Part shown: positions 4,802-7,568 of the stretch, piece by piece
Layout of the letters: each line of letters starts with the position of its first letter
Numbering within the stretch: the stretch's first letter is position 1
NCBI GenBank assembly: GCA_023390155.1
Contig: JAEWDJ010000131.1
Span: 1 to 7,568 of the forward strand
Origin: Actinomycetes bacterium
Lineage (GTDB): Bacteria; Actinomycetota; Actinomycetes; Actinomycetales; Microbacteriaceae
DNA length: 7,568 nt
Direction: 5' to 3'
The notes under the pieces: model-generated
What the model was told of the DNA's origin: nothing
The model's database searches: none
What the model saw: the letters and a program-made list of their open reading frames with translations, nothing else
Made by a program: the position numbers and the translations under genes

Positions 4802-5580
4802 CCGACGACGAGCAGGCGCTGGCCGGCGGCAATGCGAGCGGCGAGGTCGTGCGGATCGGCGTCACCATCCGCAAGCCGTGGACGGGCGCGACCGCCGGCG
4901 TTCACACGGTCCTGCGGTCGCTCCGCGCGAACGGCGTCGACGCTCCAGAGCCGCGCGGTCGCGACGATCGCGGGCGCCAGGTGCTGGAATACGTCCCCGG
5001 ACCTCTCGCCATGGACGCGCCTCCCCTGACGGCGGACGAGCTGCGCCGGGTCGGCGCGCTGGTGCGCACGCTCCACGACACCAGCGAGCGCCTTCGCCTC
5101 GCCGCTGATCCTGCCCTCGGCGGCGTCGCGTGGGACGACCTCCTCCCGGCGCCCGGTGCGGACCTGATCTGCCACAACGACCTCGCCCCGTGGAACCTGA
5201 TCGTCGGCGACCGCTGGGTGTTCATCGACTGGGACGCCGCAGGGCCGAGCACACGCCTCTGGGACCTGGCGTACGCCGCGCAGAGCTTCACGTTGAACGA
5301 TCCGGCTCAGCCTCCCCGGGAGGCGGCGGACCGGCTGCGGGCGTTCGTGGCGGGCTACGACGCGGACCGCGGGCTGCGGGAACGGCTCCCCGCCGCGATG
5401 GCCGATCGTGCGGCGACGATGCACGAGCTCCTGCGCTCCGCCCACACGGCCGCGCGGGAGCCGTGGGGCACCATGTTCGTCGAGGGCCACGGCGCGCACT
5501 GGGCCGGTGTCACCGACTATGTCCGAGAGCACCGCTCGGTCTGGGCGGCGGCGTTGGCGACGGGAGAGCTGCCGGCCTGA
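4798..5580 (+). CDS. APH-family phosphotransferase (aminoglycoside/choline kinase-like fold)
   Basis: This 260-residue cytosolic protein has the small-molecule kinase fold. LAGGN (8-12) and VVRIGVTIRKP (17-27) form the nucleotide loop and first strands, with Lys26 in the RKP motif common in this group. The central Brenner box is CHNDLAPWN (125-133), providing catalytic Asp128 and metal-binding Asn133. FIDWDAAGP (142-150) supplies the metal-binding Asp144, corresponding to the DFG motif. RLWDLAYAA follows as in aminoglycoside phosphotransferase-like kinases. The phosphate acceptor is unknown; most chromosomal members in actinobacteria are not shown to confer resistance. The beginning MTDDEQALAGGN matches the usual family N-terminus. 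There is no ribosome site, so translation may depend on the overlapping 16-codon ORF. It is divergent from the hydrolase and convergent with the dehydrogenase. Confidence 0.88.
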   Translation: MTDDEQALAGGNASGEVVRIGVTIRKPWTGATAGVHTVLRSLRANGVDAPEPRGRDDRGRQVLEYVPGPLAMDAPPLTADELRRVGALVRTLHDTSERLRLAADPALGGVAWDDLLPAPGADLICHNDLAPWNLIVGDRWVFIDWDAAGPSTRLWDLAYAAQSFTLNDPAQPPREAADRLRAFVAGYDADRGLRERLPAAMADRAATMHELLRSAHTAAREPWGTMFVEGHGAHWAGVTDYVREHRSVWAAALATGELPA

Positions 5581-5603
5581 CAGCGCTGCCGCGGCTCAGG
5601 CCG
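5573..5603. terminator. Inverted repeat at convergent stop codons
   Basis: CGGCCTGA (5573-5580) and TCAGGCCG (5596-5603) form a perfect 8-bp stem with a 15-nt loop. Each arm contains the TGA stop of one convergent gene. It may end transcription in both directions, though neither side has a T-tract and the long loop weakens the case. Confidence 0.45.
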
Positions 5604-6612
5604 AGATCGCCGCCCGGGCCTCCACGACCTCGTGCTCGAGCGCGCGCCCGTCCAGGAACCGCAGGATCTCGTCGGTGGCGAGGGCGCCCAGCCGTGCCTC
5701 CTCCGTGCCGAGGCTCCCGGCGATGTGCGGGGTGACGACGACGTTCGGCAGGCGCAGCAGCGGGTGGCCCACGGGCAGCGGCTCGGGCTCGGTGACGTCG
5801 AGGAGCGCGAACAGGTCGGGCCGCTCCCCCAGCGCCGCCGCGAGCACGTCGTGGTCGATCAGGCCGCCGCGCGCCGTGTTGATCAGCGTCGCGCCCGCGG
5901 GGAGCGAGCGCAGCAGCTCGCCGTCGATCAGGTGGCGGGTCGCGTCGGTGAGCGGCGCGTGGAGCGAGAGCACATCGGCCCGCCGGAACGCGCCGGCCAG
6001 CGTGACGGACTCGATCCCGAGCTCGGCGGCGACGTCGAGCGGGAGGTAGGGGTCGTGGGCGAGCAGCCGCACGTCGCGATCCCGCAACCGCTCGGCGACG
6101 AGCCGGCCGATCGCCCCGAGGCCCACGAGCGCGATGGTCGCGCCGTCCAGTCCGTGCACCCCGGCCCGCTCGGGGACGCGGTTAGAGCTGTGCGACGCCA
6201 GGGCCAGTCGCCAGGTGTTCTTCAGCGCGAGATGGAGCTGGGCCACCGTGAAGTCGGCCACCGAGACGGCGTTGGCGGTCACCGCGTTGCAGACGCGGAT
6301 CCCCCGCGTCCACACGTCGTCCGTGACGACGCCGCGGATGCTCCCGGCGGCGTGGGCGACCAGGCCGAGATCCGGGAACCGCGCCAGCAGCTCCGCGTCG
6401 AGGCGCGGGGCCTCCCAGCCGGTGAGCAGGACACGTGCGGCTGACGCGTCGACCGAGGTCGGCGCCAGGGGCCGCAGCGTCGCGGGATCGAGCTCGACGA
6501 CGTCGGCGCGGGCTCCGAGCCGGGCGCGAGCCCGCCGGTCGAGCACCGAGTCACGCCACTGCGCTCCGATGAGCACCGCCACCACCGGGCGGCCGAGGTC
6601 TGCGTTGGACAC
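5596..6612 (-). CDS. D-2-hydroxyacid dehydrogenase (NAD(P)-dependent)
   Basis: This 338-residue enzyme belongs to the D-isomer-specific 2-hydroxyacid dehydrogenase family, which interconverts 2-oxo acids and D-2-hydroxy acids. The Rossmann motif GLGAIG is at 164-169, preceded by the family helix ANAVSVADFTVAQLHLAL (113-130). The catalytic set is complete: Arg248 (NTARGG), Glu277 (DVTEPEP) and His296 (TPHIAGS). An Asp at 187 (AHDPYL), about 20 residues past the glycine loop, favours NAD over NADP. Length matches the family. The closest subgroup is formate/phosphoglycerate/glyoxylate-reductase-like, but the substrate cannot be told. The start is GTG at 6612 with a poor ribosome site (GGAG only 2 nt upstream), so the exact start is uncertain. 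It is divergent from a sugar-sensing regulator and likely under its control; a role in sugar or sugar-acid breakdown is inferred. Confidence 0.9.
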   Translation of the reverse strand: MSNADLGRPVVAVLIGAQWRDSVLDRRARARLGARADVVELDPATLRPLAPTSVDASAARVLLTGWEAPRLDAELLARFPDLGLVAHAAGSIRGVVTDDVWTRGIRVCNAVTANAVSVADFTVAQLHLALKNTWRLALASHSSNRVPERAGVHGLDGATIALVGLGAIGRLVAERLRDRDVRLLAHDPYLPLDVAAELGIESVTLAGAFRRADVLSLHAPLTDATRHLIDGELLRSLPAGATLINTARGGLIDHDVLAAALGERPDLFALLDVTEPEPLPVGHPLLRLPNVVVTPHIAGSLGTEEARLGALATDEILRFLDGRALEHEVVEARAAISA

Positions 6613-6653
6613 GACTCCATCGTCGACGACGGTCGCGCGCAGGCGGACTGGAT

Positions 6654-6679
6654 CGATCGCAAACGATCGGAACCGATCA
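6654..6679. promoter_or_regulatory. Candidate operator: three CGATC repeats at 10-bp spacing
   Basis: CGATCG (6654-6659), CGATCG (6664-6669) and CGATCA (6674-6679) occur exactly 10 bp apart, so they lie on one face of the helix. Within the set, GATCGG-AA-CCGATC (6665-6678) is a perfect 6-bp inverted repeat. The set lies directly upstream of the regulator's -10 box and covers its -35 region, and it is about 40 bp from the dehydrogenase GTG. Autoregulation and control of the divergent dehydrogenase by the regulator are inferred. Confidence 0.6.
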
Positions 6680-6687
6680 GTGCACGC

Positions 6688-6693
6688 TATTCT
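6688..6693 (+). promoter_or_regulatory. -10 box of the regulator gene
   Basis: TATTCT fits TAnnnT. No good -35 is visible; the region where it should lie (about 6665-6670) is filled by the operator repeats. Transcription would begin near 6700, ahead of the GGAAGGAG ribosome site at 6707-6714. Confidence 0.5.
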
Positions 6694-6719
6694 GACGGTG
6701 TCCGACGGAAGGAGACCCC

Positions 6720-7568
6720 GTGATCGCCACCGAACGCCGCGAGGTGATCCTCCGTGAGTTGCGGCTGCGCGGCTCCCTCGGCGTGGCGGAGTTCGCGGCG
6801 CGGGTCGGCGCCTCCCCCATCACCGTGCGTCGCGACCTGGCCGAGCTCGAACGCGCCGGTCGACTGACCCGCGTGCACGGCGGGGCCACGACGGTCAAGC
6901 CGGCCGACGAACGGGCCGAGCCCGCGCTGGATCCGACCACCCGGCAGCTCGCCGCGACGTTCGGCGTGAGCCCACGCACACCGGCCGACCCGTCGGTGGT
7001 CGCGACCATCGGGATGATCGTGCCGAGCCGCCACTATTACTTCGCGGCGCTCATCGAGGGCGCCCAGAGCGCTGCGCGCCTCGCCGGAGTGCGCCTGATG
7101 CTCGGCATCTCCGAGTACAACGAGGGCGAGGAGGTCCGGATGTTCCAGCGCATGCTGGCGCTCGGGCTCGACGGCATCCTGGTCACGCCCACCAGGCCGG
7201 ACCTCGCGGCGAGCCCGCTCCGGCCTCTGATCGAGAGCGCCGACATCCCGATCACCGTCGTCGAACGGGTGTGGGAGTTCCCGACCGCCCGGCACATCGT
7301 GCATGCCGTGCGCTCGGACCACCGGGCGGGCGGAGAGCTCGCCGCGCGCCACCTCGCCGGGCTCGGGCACGGCCGCCTCGCGCTCTTGACCGGGGACAAC
7401 CCGCACGTCGACCAGATCACGGCCGGGTTCCGGGCCGCGGCCGCCGAGGCGGGATGCGAGGTGCACGCTCTCGGATCCGACCCGGCACATCCCGACGGGG
7501 ACGCCACGGATCCGATGGCCGGCGCCCATCGGCATCTCACCGAGGCGCTCGGTGCGGGTGTCACCGGG
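6720..7568 (+). CDS. DeoR-HTH / LacI-type sensor hybrid transcriptional regulator (3' end beyond window)
   Basis: The frame is open from GTG 6720 to the window edge (283 codons so far). Residues 1-57 form a DeoR-type winged helix: ERREVILRELRLRGSLGVAEFA, the recognition helix region SPITVRRDLAELERAGRL, and the family signature RVHGGA (51-56). After a linker (about 57-92) a periplasmic-binding-protein-like sensor begins at VVATIGMIVPS (93-103), followed by YYFAALIEGAQSAARLAGVRLML, GLDGILVTPT and DHRAGGELAARHLAGLGHGRLALLTG. All of these are LacI/GalR-family landmarks that bind sugars. Normal DeoR proteins have a different sensor and normal LacI proteins a different HTH, so this is a domain-swapped regulator, a type found in actinobacteria. 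The start is set by GGAAGGAG 5 nt upstream. It probably represses itself and the divergent dehydrogenase through the phased repeats; the ligand is unknown. Confidence 0.88.
   Translation, partial: MIATERREVILRELRLRGSLGVAEFAARVGASPITVRRDLAELERAGRLTRVHGGATTVKPADERAEPALDPTTRQLAATFGVSPRTPADPSVVATIGMIVPSRHYYFAALIEGAQSAARLAGVRLMLGISEYNEGEEVRMFQRMLALGLDGILVTPTRPDLAASPLRPLIESADIPITVVERVWEFPTARHIVHAVRSDHRAGGELAARHLAGLGHGRLALLTGDNPHVDQITAGFRAAAAEAGCEVHALGSDPAHPDGDATDPMAGAHRHLTEALGAGVTG

Noticed and set aside
6687..7535. Minus-strand frame of 282 codons opposite the regulator
   Set aside because: The plus strand carries unmistakable DeoR and LacI signatures, and the minus frame would cover the regulator's promoter and ribosome site.

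Overview
The window is high-GC DNA with actinobacterial traits: strong G/C at third codon positions, GTG starts, probable leaderless promoters with TAnnnT -10 boxes, and a cysteine-free bL36 paralogue typical of Actinobacteria. Gene content and protein style fit Microbacteriaceae (Leifsonia/Microbacterium-like), but that placement is inference. I see no tRNA, rRNA, CRISPR array, insertion sequence or phage gene. This looks like chromosomal accessory or housekeeping sequence with short, mostly single-gene transcription units.

Left part (1-3080). A secreted two-domain Ig-like protein and a VOC-fold protein lie on the minus strand. They are followed on the plus strand by a 77-residue zinc-ribbon-like protein, a secreted S1-family serine protease and the small ribosomal protein bL36 (zinc-independent form). 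A 51-bp repeat occurs twice. One copy covers the VOC start codon and the other lies just upstream of the protease promoter. Both copies place a -10-like hexamer exactly where a leaderless promoter would need it. A Zur-like palindrome precedes bL36, and a strong hairpin follows it.

Middle part (3080-5600). A RibD/DHFR-like reductase (plus) converges on an alpha/beta hydrolase (minus). The hydrolase is divergent from an APH-family phosphotransferase (plus). The 258-bp divergent spacer carries two unusual 16-codon ORFs, one in front of each gene. The hydrolase-side ORF has an almost perfect Shine-Dalgarno sequence. The phosphotransferase-side ORF starts with GTG directly after a -10 box and overlaps the phosphotransferase start by ATGA.

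Right part (5596-7568). A D-2-hydroxyacid dehydrogenase (minus) is divergent from a regulator (plus, cut by the window edge). The regulator joins a DeoR-type winged helix to a LacI-type sugar-sensor domain. Between them are three CGATC repeats spaced exactly 10 bp apart, the best candidate operator in the window. The dehydrogenase and regulator probably form a regulator/target pair in sugar or sugar-acid metabolism, but the substrate cannot be read from the sequence.

I found no clearly new multi-gene system. The most unusual signals are the repeated promoter/start-codon module, the paired 16-codon ORFs, and the phased operator beside the hybrid regulator.
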